Shown: positions 23,784 through 32,581 of the stretch, one piece after another
Numbering within the stretch: the first letter of the stretch is position 1
Layout of the letters: the number at the start of each line of letters is the position of its first letter
Source: Bdellovibrio sp. 28-41-41
GTDB taxonomy: Bacteria > Bdellovibrionota > Bdellovibrionia > Bdellovibrionales > Bdellovibrionaceae
DNA length: 64,000 bases
Reading direction: 5' to 3'
Assembly: GCA_002256935.1 (NCBI GenBank)
Contig: NCGL01000017.1
Coordinates: 1 to 64,000 of the forward strand
The notes under the pieces: model-generated
Told to the model about the DNA's origin: nothing
Databases searched by the model: none
The model's input: the letters and a program-made list of their open reading frames with translations, nothing else
Translations under genes and position numbers: made by a program

Positions 23784-25976
23784 ATGAAATCTGGATTTAA
23801 ATTACTAATTTTATCTATTAGTTGTCTGACTTTGGCGTCGGGTTGTACGAAGAAAAATACCAATAAGAATGACAAGACGGAAAAGGTTGAAGCTGAGGAT
23901 ACAAAGAAAGATGGGGCACCCGCGACTGGGCCAATTAAAGAAGATCCTAAACCAAGTACATCCACTAGCGGCGATACTTCAGGTGCAGCTCCTGTTTCGA
24001 CACCGACCGCAGCCGATGAAGCTGCCGCAAAAGCTGCGGGTGCGACTCAAACTCCGGCGGCAGATACATCATCATCTTCAGGCGCCGGTTCAACAGTGAC
24101 TCAACCAGGTGCTACAGCTACGCCTATAGCCGACACTAAAACGTCAAACAAAACAGAATTAGAATTATTTGATGAATGTATTACACCAAAGATTGCGTCA
24201 GCGATCTCTAAAGAGCGCGAGAAAGATAACAAAACAATTGTTGCTAAAAAACTCTTCGAAACAAAAATAGCTATTTTAAAAGATTGCCCAAAGCCGGCCG
24301 CTAAATCGGACGAGGCAGAAGCTATGATTAATAAGAAAATTGCAGAATACACTGTGAGTAAATTTTCAGATATCGATGATAGCATTGATACGTTTATGGG
24401 TGTTGAAAATGAAAAAGTATCTGAATCTGAGCGCGCAAAAATTTATGATAACATCATAGCCGAAGCCGCGGCCGCAAAACTAACCGCGAGCACGACAACG
24501 GTTGTGCCAACAGTTCCTGCAGCGCAAGTCCAGCCAGTAGCTACGCCTCAGCTTACACCGACGCCAACTGCGCCGGTACCACCCACATCGACAGCGGCCC
24601 CTAAGGCGACAACTCCAGTAAGAGCCGACGCCGCTAAAACGCAAGCAAGTGCACCAGAAGTAGCTAAAAAAGATAGCGAGCTCGTAACTAACTTTAAAGG
24701 ATGCTATAGCGAACTCATCAATAAATCTATCAGTGGAATGAAAAACGCAAAAACTAAAGCCATCACTCCTAAAGAACTTATCGAAGCCAAAGTAGCTGCG
24801 TCCGCGTTGTGTTCTCGATCAACAATTAAAGACAGCCAGCTCGATGCTTTTACAACTCAAGTCGTTGTCGATCTAGCTACAAAAAATTTCCCAGAATCAG
24901 CAGCGGGAATTAAGTTCTTCGCGGAAACAGAAGCTAAAAATGGTGATCTAAAATCTCGTCGCCAAGCCTACAGCGCTTACGGTAAACCAAAAGACGTTGC
25001 TAACGATACTGCTAAAACGGCCGCGAAACCGGCTGTCCAAGCGGATTCGGCACCACCAATCGCTAAAGACAAAACCGCATCGGCTGCCGTGGTTCAGAAT
25101 ACAGCACCGGTTGAACTTAAAGATCTTCCTTCATTTGAAAAATGTATCAACGAAACCAGTGATACGTTAATCAAAATTTCTAAAGAGAAAACGGCTGAAA
25201 TTAATAGTCCTTACCAATTAGCTCTTTTACGAAACATTTTGTTAACTCAATGTAAAATGATTCAAACAGCGGAATCTAAAGCGGCCCTTCATAAAATTAT
25301 TAACGGAAAAGTTAAAGCCAATTACCCTAAGTCCGGTGTAGTTCTTGAGTTCTACAACACAGTGATGGCTTCATCTTATCAAGACGAATTAAAAGAAATC
25401 CTTGTACGATACTACGGACTAGCGTCTGAATTTAAATTCCTAAATACTACATTGGCAGGCGCTCTCCTTGAAACTCAGACAGCCGGCAACGTGGTAACTT
25501 ATTCTTTGAAGCAAATCGCAGGAGAAATTCAATCAACAGTGGGTGAAGAAGGCAAAGAGCCATATACTAGCCGTATGCCTTTAAGTGAAGAGCCAATTGA
25601 AAATGTAAACTTCGCGTTTGATTTGAATCCAAAAGAAAATAACGTAGGCACATTAACGATTATTGAGGGCAAAGAGAGCTTTCAATTAGAATTTACCTTC
25701 GTTAAAGGTGATGCGGCTCAGTTAAAAGCAAAACAACCGGTCACTATAGCGTTCTCTAACGAATCTTGGAGCCGGGTACTGGAAAGTAAACTTCGCCACA
25801 CTGTGGGTATCCCTAAGCACTTGGTACCTAAGTTTCCATTTAAGTACTCAATAGAAAACCAAAATGGACAGAATTCACGCTTATGTGAACTAACGGCGAC
25901 GGATATGAAATGTACGGATCCTAACTCAGTGATCAAATTTAAACTCAATAAAAACTCGCTGGTTTTACCTATGTAA
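23784..25976 (+). CDS. Ala/Pro/Thr-rich lipoprotein at the head of the gliding-type cluster
   Basis: The protein is 730 aa. The start is ATG 23784 with GAAGGAGACC in front; an upstream TTG in frame has none. The lipobox is LASGC at about residue 20. A long low-complexity linker (about residues 25-115, A/P/T/S/K-rich) leads to a pattern of three similar units. Each begins with a Cys-containing helix (LFDECITPKIASAISKERE, NFKGCYSELINKSISGMK, SFEKCINETSDTLIKISKEK) and is separated from the next by Pro/Ala-rich linkers. The C-terminal ~170 residues form a beta-rich domain. The repeat units look homologous. No family is recognised. It ends at a terminator and precedes the TolQ-like gene, so it may be a neighbour rather than part of that operon. 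Confidence 0.75.
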   Translation: MKSGFKLLILSISCLTLASGCTKKNTNKNDKTEKVEAEDTKKDGAPATGPIKEDPKPSTSTSGDTSGAAPVSTPTAADEAAAKAAGATQTPAADTSSSSGAGSTVTQPGATATPIADTKTSNKTELELFDECITPKIASAISKEREKDNKTIVAKKLFETKIAILKDCPKPAAKSDEAEAMINKKIAEYTVSKFSDIDDSIDTFMGVENEKVSESERAKIYDNIIAEAAAAKLTASTTTVVPTVPAAQVQPVATPQLTPTPTAPVPPTSTAAPKATTPVRADAAKTQASAPEVAKKDSELVTNFKGCYSELINKSISGMKNAKTKAITPKELIEAKVAASALCSRSTIKDSQLDAFTTQVVVDLATKNFPESAAGIKFFAETEAKNGDLKSRRQAYSAYGKPKDVANDTAKTAAKPAVQADSAPPIAKDKTASAAVVQNTAPVELKDLPSFEKCINETSDTLIKISKEKTAEINSPYQLALLRNILLTQCKMIQTAESKAALHKIINGKVKANYPKSGVVLEFYNTVMASSYQDELKEILVRYYGLASEFKFLNTTLAGALLETQTAGNVVTYSLKQIAGEIQSTVGEEGKEPYTSRMPLSEEPIENVNFAFDLNPKENNVGTLTIIEGKESFQLEFTFVKGDAAQLKAKQPVTIAFSNESWSRVLESKLRHTVGIPKHLVPKFPFKYSIENQNGQNSRLCELTATDMKCTDPNSVIKFKLNKNSLVLPM

Positions 25977-25981
25977 TTTTT

Positions 25982-26013
25982 CCCTGTTCAGATAATAACA
26001 GGGACCGTTTTTG
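25982..26013 (+). terminator. rho-independent terminator
   Basis: CCCTGTT (25982-25988) and AACAGGG (25997-26003) form a 7-bp stem with an 8-nt loop, followed by ACCG and TTTTT. It lies 5 bp after the stop of the 730-aa lipoprotein gene. Confidence 0.6.
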
Positions 26014-26141
26014 TTTCAGTGCAGACCGCAATTGTCATTTTCGAGTGTCCAAACTCTTTTAATTTACCAAAATTTGACCTCTACCCTGGCTACGTTTCTT
26101 TAGAGCATTCGGCCTAGTCGTTGCTTCTTAGCTCCCCGGAA

Positions 26142-26157
26142 ACAGGTCCTGACCTGT
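26142..26157. promoter_or_regulatory. inverted repeat ACAGGTC-CT-GACCTGT in front of the TolQ-like gene
   Basis: Perfect 7-bp arms with a 2-bp centre end 24 bp before the preferred start (26182). It could be a repressor operator for the whole gliding-type operon or a small hairpin in its leader. Confidence 0.45.
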
Positions 26158-26181
26158 AAAAACATGAAAAAAGAGGTAGTT

Positions 26182-26862
26182 ATGGCATTTTTTACAAATA
26201 TCATTCACGCATTCAGCCATGGTGGCTTTGTTATGTGGATCATCTTCGTTGGACAGATATTCTCTCTAGCGATCATCATCGAGAGAGTCTACGCACTTTA
26301 TGTGTCGCGCTCTTTAGATAATAAAAAGGTAGCGAAGACGTTTGAAGAGGACATTAAAAAAGGTCGTCTTGAAACAGTACTAGCGAAAGCACAAAAGCTT
26401 TCACAAAAGGATTCAGCGATCGGCAAAGTGATCGTAGCTGGAACACAAGCGGCACAAGCGCGCGGTGGTAGTGAAGAAATTCAATCTAAAATGGATGAAG
26501 TATTATTAGCGGAAGCATCTGCCGTTGAAAAACGCACGGGTTTCTTAGCCGCTATCGGTAACATCGGTACATTGGCAGGTCTACTTGGTACAATCATCGG
26601 TCTTATCGACTCTTTCGCGGCGGTTGCTAACGTTAACCCGGCTGAAAAAGCAGCTTTGTTATCACAAGGTATCTCGATGGCGATGTACGCGACAGCATAC
26701 GGTTTATTAGTTGCGATCCCAGCCCTTGCTATGTTCGCAGTTTTACAAAATCGCGCGAACTCAGTTTCTGAAGACGTAAACCAAACAGCTTTGATGGTCT
26801 ACAACTGGTTAACTTACAGTTACGAGCCAGTTCAAAAGAAATCAAAAGCAAGTCAAGAGTAG
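26182..26862 (+). CDS. MotA/TolQ/ExbB-family proton channel, AglR-like
   Basis: The 226-aa protein starts at ATG 26182, which has AGAGG in front; a 6-codon extension to 26164 is also possible. It has three membrane helices in TolQ order: GFVMWIIFVGQIFSLAIII, then a cytoplasmic loop, GTLAGLLGTIIGLIDSF and ATAYGLLVAIPALAMFAVL. With the two following TolR-like proteins it should form a proton-driven stator complex like AglRQS of Myxococcus, which powers gliding, rather than the housekeeping Tol-Pal system. Support comes from the downstream TPR, AgmX/PglI and CglB-like genes and from the lack of tolA/tolB/pal nearby. Confidence 0.92.
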   Translation: MAFFTNIIHAFSHGGFVMWIIFVGQIFSLAIIIERVYALYVSRSLDNKKVAKTFEEDIKKGRLETVLAKAQKLSQKDSAIGKVIVAGTQAAQARGGSEEIQSKMDEVLLAEASAVEKRTGFLAAIGNIGTLAGLLGTIIGLIDSFAAVANVNPAEKAALLSQGISMAMYATAYGLLVAIPALAMFAVLQNRANSVSEDVNQTALMVYNWLTYSYEPVQKKSKASQE

Positions 26863-26895
26863 TACGAAAATCATATTTAGGAACGTGAGGTTGTT

Positions 26896-27351
26896 ATGGG
26901 ACTAGCTTCTGGATCAGGTGGAAAAAAAGATTTAAACGTTGAGCTTAATTTGCTTCCCGTTTTCGATATTCTTTCTGTCTGTATATGTTTCTTGTTGATG
27001 ACAGTGGTTTGGGTTGAAGTCCGATCACTAGAAACCAAACAAGCTATCGGCGCACAAAGTCTAGATGAAACGGATCCGCGTGCAAGCCTTTGGGTATCCG
27101 TCGATGAGAAAAATAATATCACTGTGACAATCAAGAAGCCAAAAACGGCGGATAAATCATCTACGCTGGCAGCTAAGAATGGGCAAATCGATTGGATGAA
27201 AGCAAAAAGTTATCTTCTTGCTACTACCTCTCAAAAAATTGAGAACGCTCATGTTCTGCCGACTAAGACAACTAAGTATGATCAAGTGATTCGTTTAATG
27301 GATTTACTAAAACAGAATGGTATCAAAGACGTTGGTCTTTCACCAATCTAG
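26896..27351 (+). CDS. ExbD/TolR-family protein, first of two (AglQ/AglS-like)
   Basis: The 151-aa protein has a short cytoplasmic N-terminus (GSGGKKDLNVELNLLPVFDI), one membrane helix with the conserved Asp at its start (VFDILSVCICFLLMTVVW), and a periplasmic domain ending in a DVGLSPI motif typical of TolR folds. The membrane Asp is the expected proton-carrying residue. The ribosome-binding site is GAGG. It follows the TolQ-like gene by 33 bp. Confidence 0.9.
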   Translation: MGLASGSGGKKDLNVELNLLPVFDILSVCICFLLMTVVWVEVRSLETKQAIGAQSLDETDPRASLWVSVDEKNNITVTIKKPKTADKSSTLAAKNGQIDWMKAKSYLLATTSQKIENAHVLPTKTTKYDQVIRLMDLLKQNGIKDVGLSPI

Positions 27352-27397
27352 GTACTTTAGAAAAGTTTGTTACTGACTACTAACTAGGACGTATTCG

Positions 27398-27895
27398 ATG
27401 AAACAAGGTATTTTAGCTACACAAATTAAAAATAGCCCGCTGCTGATACAAAAGCGCGTGCGTGCCGCTGGAGTTAAATCCAAAGGCAAGAGCCTATTGT
27501 TTGCGATGAACTTAACAACGTTGATCGATGCCTTTTGCATCTTGGTTATTTTCTTACTTTCCAATATGAACGGCCAACTGCAAAACCTAACAGTTGGAAA
27601 AAATACGACTCTACCGACAGCGACTCTGACTGAAATCATGAACGCGGGTGTCGTTGTTCGCATGGAAGGCAACGACATTTTGGTCGATGACAAGGCAACT
27701 ACAGCTGAAACTATCGTTAAAGTTTTAATCGACAGCAAGACAGAAGAAAAAAATTCTTTAATCATCCAAGCCGACAAAGAGGTGGATTACGACAAAATCA
27801 GTTTGATCTTAAGAGCCGGTGGTGTCGCTGGGTACGAGAAGTATGCATTCGCAGTACTTCCTGGTAGCTACGCCATCAACGCAGGAAACAAGTGA
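27398..27895 (+). CDS. ExbD/TolR-family protein, second of two (AglQ/AglS-like)
   Basis: The 165-aa protein has a basic N-terminus, then LTTLIDAFCILVIFLL, the membrane helix with the conserved proton-relay Asp. The periplasmic domain ends IQADKEVDYDKISLILRAGGVAGYEKYAFAVLP, the usual ExbD closing fold. Two TolR-like subunits per TolQ-like channel is the AglRQS arrangement. Its stop overlaps the GTG of the TPR gene. Confidence 0.9.
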   Translation: MKQGILATQIKNSPLLIQKRVRAAGVKSKGKSLLFAMNLTTLIDAFCILVIFLLSNMNGQLQNLTVGKNTTLPTATLTEIMNAGVVVRMEGNDILVDDKATTAETIVKVLIDSKTEEKNSLIIQADKEVDYDKISLILRAGGVAGYEKYAFAVLPGSYAINAGNK

Positions 27896-30800
27896 GCAGA
27901 ATTATGATACAGGCTTCTTATCCTAAACTTATGAACACAATGAGACTAGTAGCGATCGCATCGCTACTATCCACTCATTTATTTATTGCGTCGGTAGTCA
28001 TTGCAACTTTAGCAAATGCCTCTTTAGCAAATGCTACAGAGAAGCTGGATCTATCGACACATGATTCATTAATCCAAAAACTAGAGTCGATTTTATCAAA
28101 TCGTGATAGCGACACTATGTACAAGCAGTCTCAGTTAGCATTACGTTTAGCGGACTTATACTCTGAGCGTGCTCGTTTGTGGTCTTTAGAAAAAGAAGGC
28201 AAAGGCGATCAGCTTTACAAAGAACAAATTGCGACGGACAGAACGAAAGCGGTAAAAATCTACACTCAAGTTCTGCCATCTTTGAAATCTCAAGAAAAAG
28301 GCCGTGTCCTACTACAAACGGCTCATTTGCATTTATTAATGCAGAACCAAGATGACGCTGTAAAAATTTACGCGGGCATTGTTAAAAACGCAGCTCAAAA
28401 TAAAAAAGAAACAGTCGCTGTGGCTCAAATTCAATGGGCTGATATTCTATTTTATAAAGGCGAGTTTGATAAATCATCAAAACTATTTCGCGACTCTTTA
28501 AAAATTAAAGAGAGCCCATCAAAAGGCTACGCGCTTTATCGCGATGCTTGGTGCCAGTACAACTTAGGTAAAACCAAAGAAGCCCAAGTTCAGCTGATTA
28601 CTTTATTAAAAAATAAACCTCTGTTTTTGAAAAAATCAAAAGCAGATAAAACTATGGTTGTAGATAAAAGTTTCCAAGAAGAAGTATCTCGTGATCTTGC
28701 TACATTCATGGCTAGAAACAACATCGTTGAATCAGATATTCAAACTCTTGTGACCTTGAGTCCAGATTCAGCTCGTCAGAAAAACCTGGTATACTTAGCT
28801 ACGGAGTTAGACCGTACAGCTAAAAAAGAAAGCGCTCTGCTAGTATGGGCGATCATCGGTAAACAAGAAGTTGATTTTTCTAGCCAGCTCGAGGGCCAAA
28901 TTCAAATCACGCGCATTCAGTACGATCTTGGTCGCAAAGCTAAGCTATTGACTGAAATCGATCGCTCTATTTCTTTACTTAAAGGCCCTGCTTGTAAGAA
29001 AGCGGACGACGAATGTGCATTAGGTCAACAAGGTCTTAAGAAAATCCTAACAGACTGGGGTAAAGCGGAAGAGCGCGCTCCCACGACTGAGTTAATTATC
29101 GGTTTCGGTAAATACACGACCGCATTTGATGATGCCGAGATGAGCTACTGGACAGGACATTCGTCTCTTAAACGGAAAATGTATCAAGAAGCGTTTAATG
29201 CGTTTAACAAAGCCGGACATCTATTTGTAAAAATGGATCGCTCGGAAGCCCGTCTGGCTCGTATGTTCGAAGGCTCATTACTTGGCGCTATTGAAGCTGG
29301 TGAATTGTCAGAAGATGCATCTATGCGGCTGTCGTCTTTCCGTTTGTACATTGAGTTAAACCCTAAAGGTCCTAAACGTGACGAAATTAAATACCAAATC
29401 GGTCAAATCTTTTATGAAAATGAAGAGTATGCTCAAGCCGCAGATCTATTCCGCGAATTGGCTGTGGATACAAAAGTCCCCGCTGGCATTCGCGAAAAAT
29501 CATCGGAACTTTGCTTAGATTCATCTGTGATCTTGAAAAATGAAGCGCAGATCGAAGATGATTCATTACTATTCTCGCAAACATTTAAAGCGCGCGCGCC
29601 CTACTTCTTAGGATTATGGAGAAAATCCATCCTTAACCAAGCGGCTAAGATAATCAACAGTACGGTTTCAACTAAAGAGCAGTTAACGTCGCAACTAACT
29701 AAGTTAGATAAAGTGGCCTACTCTAGCTGGCCTTCTTTTGAAAAGAAAATATTGATCAAAAATAAATTAGCGATCGCTCTACGTTTGAAAAACTTAGATA
29801 TGGTAGCTAAGTCTTCTGAACAATACTTAGGCTTAGATGGTTTATCATTAGATGAGAAAAACTGGGCTCTAGATCAAGCTGCGTGGGTGGCTGAAATGCG
29901 TATGGATTTCCAAGGTGCATTACGCTTGTTAAAAGAAGTAACGCCTAAGAAATCTCAAATTGGTGAACACCATTTTAAAATCGCGTTATTAATGGAATTA
30001 GCTCACCAGGATCCAACTCCCGAGTACTTAAAATTTTTGACGGTTTCAAAAGACCAAGATAAAAATCAGTACGCAGCTTATCAGTTGATTCATTTCAGCA
30101 CTGAACCTAAAAAATTATTTTCTAAATACAGCCGTATATTAAAAAGCAACCCGCAATTATTTGCGGCGGCTGGCGTAATCACATTCGAAAAATCAGCGGA
30201 TATGAGTATCGCCCGCACGGTACTTGCGAACAAACCATCTAAAGATACGTTCGAATCGCAAATCTTAGCCCGTTCAATGGAAATCAAATCATTTGAACAG
30301 TTGCAAAAAAAACTGGGCGCAACTCCCCTGGCTGGACGCTCTGATCGTTTAATCCAAAAGAACTTGGTTGAGCGTATCAAGCTGATTAAGCAACTCGAGA
30401 AACGCTCGCAAGCCGCGATTCTAAAGAAAGATACGTCATTGCAGCTAATACTCCTTGCGCAAGTGTATCACGAGAATTCTAAACTCGTTCAAGACATCCT
30501 GGCGCTGCCAGCACCTAAGCAATTAGATGTGGCTCAAAAGAAATTCTATCAAGAGCAAGTACAGCTATCAGTTAAGCCGTACATCACTCAAGCAATCACG
30601 GTTAAAGAAAAAGTCGCCGAGATGTGGGATGTCGCGATTAAACAAGCTGTATTCAAAGATCTATTCGATTTAGCTGAAGAATCATCTAAGCCAGGTTCGC
30701 GTTTAGCATCCGCTGAGATCGAAAAATTAAAAAAAGCCGCTGAGCAAAGCGGACAGAAAGAGAATCCATTTATAAACTTTACTCGTGAACGACACAAAGT

Positions 30801-30957
30801 GGCGACCGAGGCCAATCAGCTACAAAAGAGCATTGTAGAAGATCCTTTTAATTTCAATGACATAGAGAAATTAAAATCCTTACAAAAGGCGCTAGGACGC
30901 GGCCCAATGGTTGCTTACTTAGAATCTCGACTTAACTCGCGGGGAGGTAGAAATTGA
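27892..30957 (+). CDS. large periplasmic TPR protein of the gliding-type machine
   Basis: The 1021-aa protein starts at GTG 27892, which overlaps the previous stop by 4 bp (GTGA) and has AGGAAAC in front. A signal segment (LVAIASLLSTHLFIASVVIATLANA) carries a small duplication (LANASLANA). The rest is almost wholly helical with TPR-like pairs, e.g. DDAVKIYAGIVKNAAQN, FDKSSKLFRDSLKIK, GYALYRDAWCQYNLGKTKEAQVQL, KYQIGQIFYENEEYAQAADLFREL, MDFQGALRLLKEVTP. Its size and place after the TolR-like genes recall periplasmic TPR subunits of the Myxococcus Glt complex (GltD/E/I class). It likely links the inner-membrane motor with outer-membrane parts. Confidence 0.88.
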   Translation: MSRIMIQASYPKLMNTMRLVAIASLLSTHLFIASVVIATLANASLANATEKLDLSTHDSLIQKLESILSNRDSDTMYKQSQLALRLADLYSERARLWSLEKEGKGDQLYKEQIATDRTKAVKIYTQVLPSLKSQEKGRVLLQTAHLHLLMQNQDDAVKIYAGIVKNAAQNKKETVAVAQIQWADILFYKGEFDKSSKLFRDSLKIKESPSKGYALYRDAWCQYNLGKTKEAQVQLITLLKNKPLFLKKSKADKTMVVDKSFQEEVSRDLATFMARNNIVESDIQTLVTLSPDSARQKNLVYLATELDRTAKKESALLVWAIIGKQEVDFSSQLEGQIQITRIQYDLGRKAKLLTEIDRSISLLKGPACKKADDECALGQQGLKKILTDWGKAEERAPTTELIIGFGKYTTAFDDAEMSYWTGHSSLKRKMYQEAFNAFNKAGHLFVKMDRSEARLARMFEGSLLGAIEAGELSEDASMRLSSFRLYIELNPKGPKRDEIKYQIGQIFYENEEYAQAADLFRELAVDTKVPAGIREKSSELCLDSSVILKNEAQIEDDSLLFSQTFKARAPYFLGLWRKSILNQAAKIINSTVSTKEQLTSQLTKLDKVAYSSWPSFEKKILIKNKLAIALRLKNLDMVAKSSEQYLGLDGLSLDEKNWALDQAAWVAEMRMDFQGALRLLKEVTPKKSQIGEHHFKIALLMELAHQDPTPEYLKFLTVSKDQDKNQYAAYQLIHFSTEPKKLFSKYSRILKSNPQLFAAAGVITFEKSADMSIARTVLANKPSKDTFESQILARSMEIKSFEQLQKKLGATPLAGRSDRLIQKNLVERIKLIKQLEKRSQAAILKKDTSLQLILLAQVYHENSKLVQDILALPAPKQLDVAQKKFYQEQVQLSVKPYITQAITVKEKVAEMWDVAIKQAVFKDLFDLAEESSKPGSRLASAEIEKLKKAAEQSGQKENPFINFTRERHKVATEANQLQKSIVEDPFNFNDIEKLKSLQKALGRGPMVAYLESRLNSRGGRN
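27947..27969. repeat. 10-bp perfect inverted repeat with 3-nt loop inside the signal-peptide codons
   Basis: TAGTAGCGAT (27947-27956) and ATCGCTACTA (27960-27969) flank CGC. The mRNA could form a very stable hairpin about 55 nt after the GTG start of the TPR gene. It contains the octamer GCGATCGC, which recurs elsewhere in the window. Confidence 0.6.
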
Positions 30958-31313
30958 AAACACTTATTATTCTAGTTTCATTACTAGCAGTGGGAACTGT
31001 TTCAGCATCTACGTCGGCATCTCACAAAACTAAGAAAGCCGCTGCTAAGCCTACGACAAGTTTTTTATCTAAAAAGACAATGGCAAAGACAGAAGCTTCT
31101 CAAGTTAGCACTACGGATAAAACGGCCGCTGCCCAACCAAGTAAGTCTGGTTTATCTACTGACGTTCGTTTCGGTGATCAATCTGTAGGTGGTAAATACC
31201 AGATACCAATGGAATCTCTGTCTGTCGTAGAAAATGAAAAATCAATCGATGATCTAATTGGGGTACGCAAAAATTTTCAAGATCGCGTAACGCGTACTAA
31301 AGGGATGAGGTAA
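30954..31313 (+). CDS. small secreted Lys/Thr/Ser-rich protein within the gliding-type operon
   Basis: The 119-aa protein starts at TTG 30954, overlapping the TPR stop (TTGA) with GGGAGG shortly upstream. The signal peptide is KTLIILVSLLAVGTVSA. The mature part is mostly low-complexity (K, T, S, A) for about 50 residues, then a more ordered end (VGGKYQIPMESLSVVENEKSIDDLIGVRKNFQDRV). No family is recognised. Tight coupling on both sides (overlap upstream, 2 bp downstream) argues for a stoichiometric part of the same periplasmic complex, possibly a flexible linker. Confidence 0.7.
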   Translation: MKTLIILVSLLAVGTVSASTSASHKTKKAAAKPTTSFLSKKTMAKTEASQVSTTDKTAAAQPSKSGLSTDVRFGDQSVGGKYQIPMESLSVVENEKSIDDLIGVRKNFQDRVTRTKGMR

Positions 31314-31315
31314 TC

Positions 31316-32566
31316 ATGGCATCATCAACACACAGAGACATTTACTTTTTGGAAAACGAACAGGGTCAAGCCGTTCGCGCTGTTGAATGGCAAACAAATG
31401 AATTGAGCTTTATCTTACGTCACGACACACGCCGTATGGAAGTTTGCAGTGATTTACAAGCTTTGAAAAAAGCGGGTGTTGAGTTCACAGTTCTAGAATC
31501 AGTAGACAAAAAGTTTTTTAATCTTAAAAAACGCTACCCTATCCGTTCTATCACAGGCGAATTATGTCTTGTGGCAGATACAGAAGAAATTCAGCCAAAC
31601 GTTGAATTAACTGAAGATGATTCTAGGGAATTCATAGTTATATTGAAAAAAACGGCAGCGGCTGCCGTGTTCGTAGCTTTATTTTTACTTGGTATCAGCT
31701 ATTTTGCATTGAGTACGACTCCTCCCAAAGAAGAGCTAGAAATCGTTCAGGTTTTAGATCGTAAACAAATCGAAAAACCACCGGTTGTTGTAGCTCCGTC
31801 TGAAAAACCAATGCCGAAGCAAAAAATAGCTCGTATAGTAAATCGCGTGGTTAAGCCAAAGAAACAAGAGAAAAAACCAACGGCTCAAGTGACTCGTCGT
31901 AAAAATACAAATATCGCAGTAGCTAAAAAAGCTCCTAACGTAGCTCAAATGGGCGCTCTAGGAATTTTAGGTAGCATGCAGAAGTCCAACCAAAAAGGTG
32001 GCTTGCAAGTAAACCAAGCGCAAACAACAGCGGGTATTGGTCGCGGTGGTTCTGCGGGTAGCGGCGGTGTCCAAACGTCAATCTACTCTAAAGGTATGTT
32101 CGCAGCGCCTCTTGGTTCTGGCAACCGTGCTAATGGCGGTGGTGGTTATGGTACTAAAGGTAAAGGCGGCGGTCGTGCTGGATACGGTAAAGTCACTTTA
32201 GTGGGTGCTGGCGGCACTTCGAATTCATTCTTTGAACCCATTGAAAGTGAAGCATGGACTGAAGGCGGTCTTGATCGTAATGCGATTGCGGCCGTTATCA
32301 ACCGTCACTTAAGTGAAGTTAGATTTTGTTACGAGCAAGGTTTGCAAAAGAAACCTAATTTATCTGGTCGCGTATCAATGAACTTTATCATTGGTCCATC
32401 GGGCAGTGTATCTACAGCGAAAATCAACAATTCAAGTCTTGGTCACGCGCCAGTTGAAAACTGTATCCGTGATCGCTTGAAAACTTGGAAATTTCCTCAA
32501 CCACATGGCGGCGTGAACGTAAAGGTTAACTATCCTTTCGCATTACGACGTGTAACGGATTCTTAA
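31316..32566 (+). CDS. AgmX/PglI C-terminal domain protein (GltG/GltJ-like)
   Basis: This 416-aa bitopic protein has four parts: a ~115-residue cytoplasmic N-terminal domain; a membrane helix (AAAAVFVALFLLGISYFAL); a basic, Pro/Lys-rich and then Gly-rich periplasmic stretch (about residues 145-300, with GNRANGGGGYGTKGKGGGRAGYG); and a C-terminal TonB-like AgmX/PglI domain (IAAVINRHLSEVRFCYEQGLQKKPNLSGRVSMNFIIG split over strands, then CIRDRLKTWKFP). Proteins of this design (GltG, GltJ/AgmX) span the periplasm in Myxococcus gliding. By analogy it carries force from the TolQ/TolR-like motor to the outer membrane. The two cysteines (RFCYEQ, ENCIRD) are typical of the domain. Confidence 0.9.
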   Translation: MASSTHRDIYFLENEQGQAVRAVEWQTNELSFILRHDTRRMEVCSDLQALKKAGVEFTVLESVDKKFFNLKKRYPIRSITGELCLVADTEEIQPNVELTEDDSREFIVILKKTAAAAVFVALFLLGISYFALSTTPPKEELEIVQVLDRKQIEKPPVVVAPSEKPMPKQKIARIVNRVVKPKKQEKKPTAQVTRRKNTNIAVAKKAPNVAQMGALGILGSMQKSNQKGGLQVNQAQTTAGIGRGGSAGSGGVQTSIYSKGMFAAPLGSGNRANGGGGYGTKGKGGGRAGYGKVTLVGAGGTSNSFFEPIESEAWTEGGLDRNAIAAVINRHLSEVRFCYEQGLQKKPNLSGRVSMNFIIGPSGSVSTAKINNSSLGHAPVENCIRDRLKTWKFPQPHGGVNVKVNYPFALRRVTDS

Positions 32567-32581
32567 CAAGGGGTGCTATTT

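Noticed and set aside
26182..27895. Housekeeping tolQ-tolR identity for the channel genes
   Set aside because: There are two TolR-like genes, no ybgC, tolA, tolB or pal, and the flanking genes are AgmX/PglI, TPR and VWA types, which point to the gliding-type machine instead.
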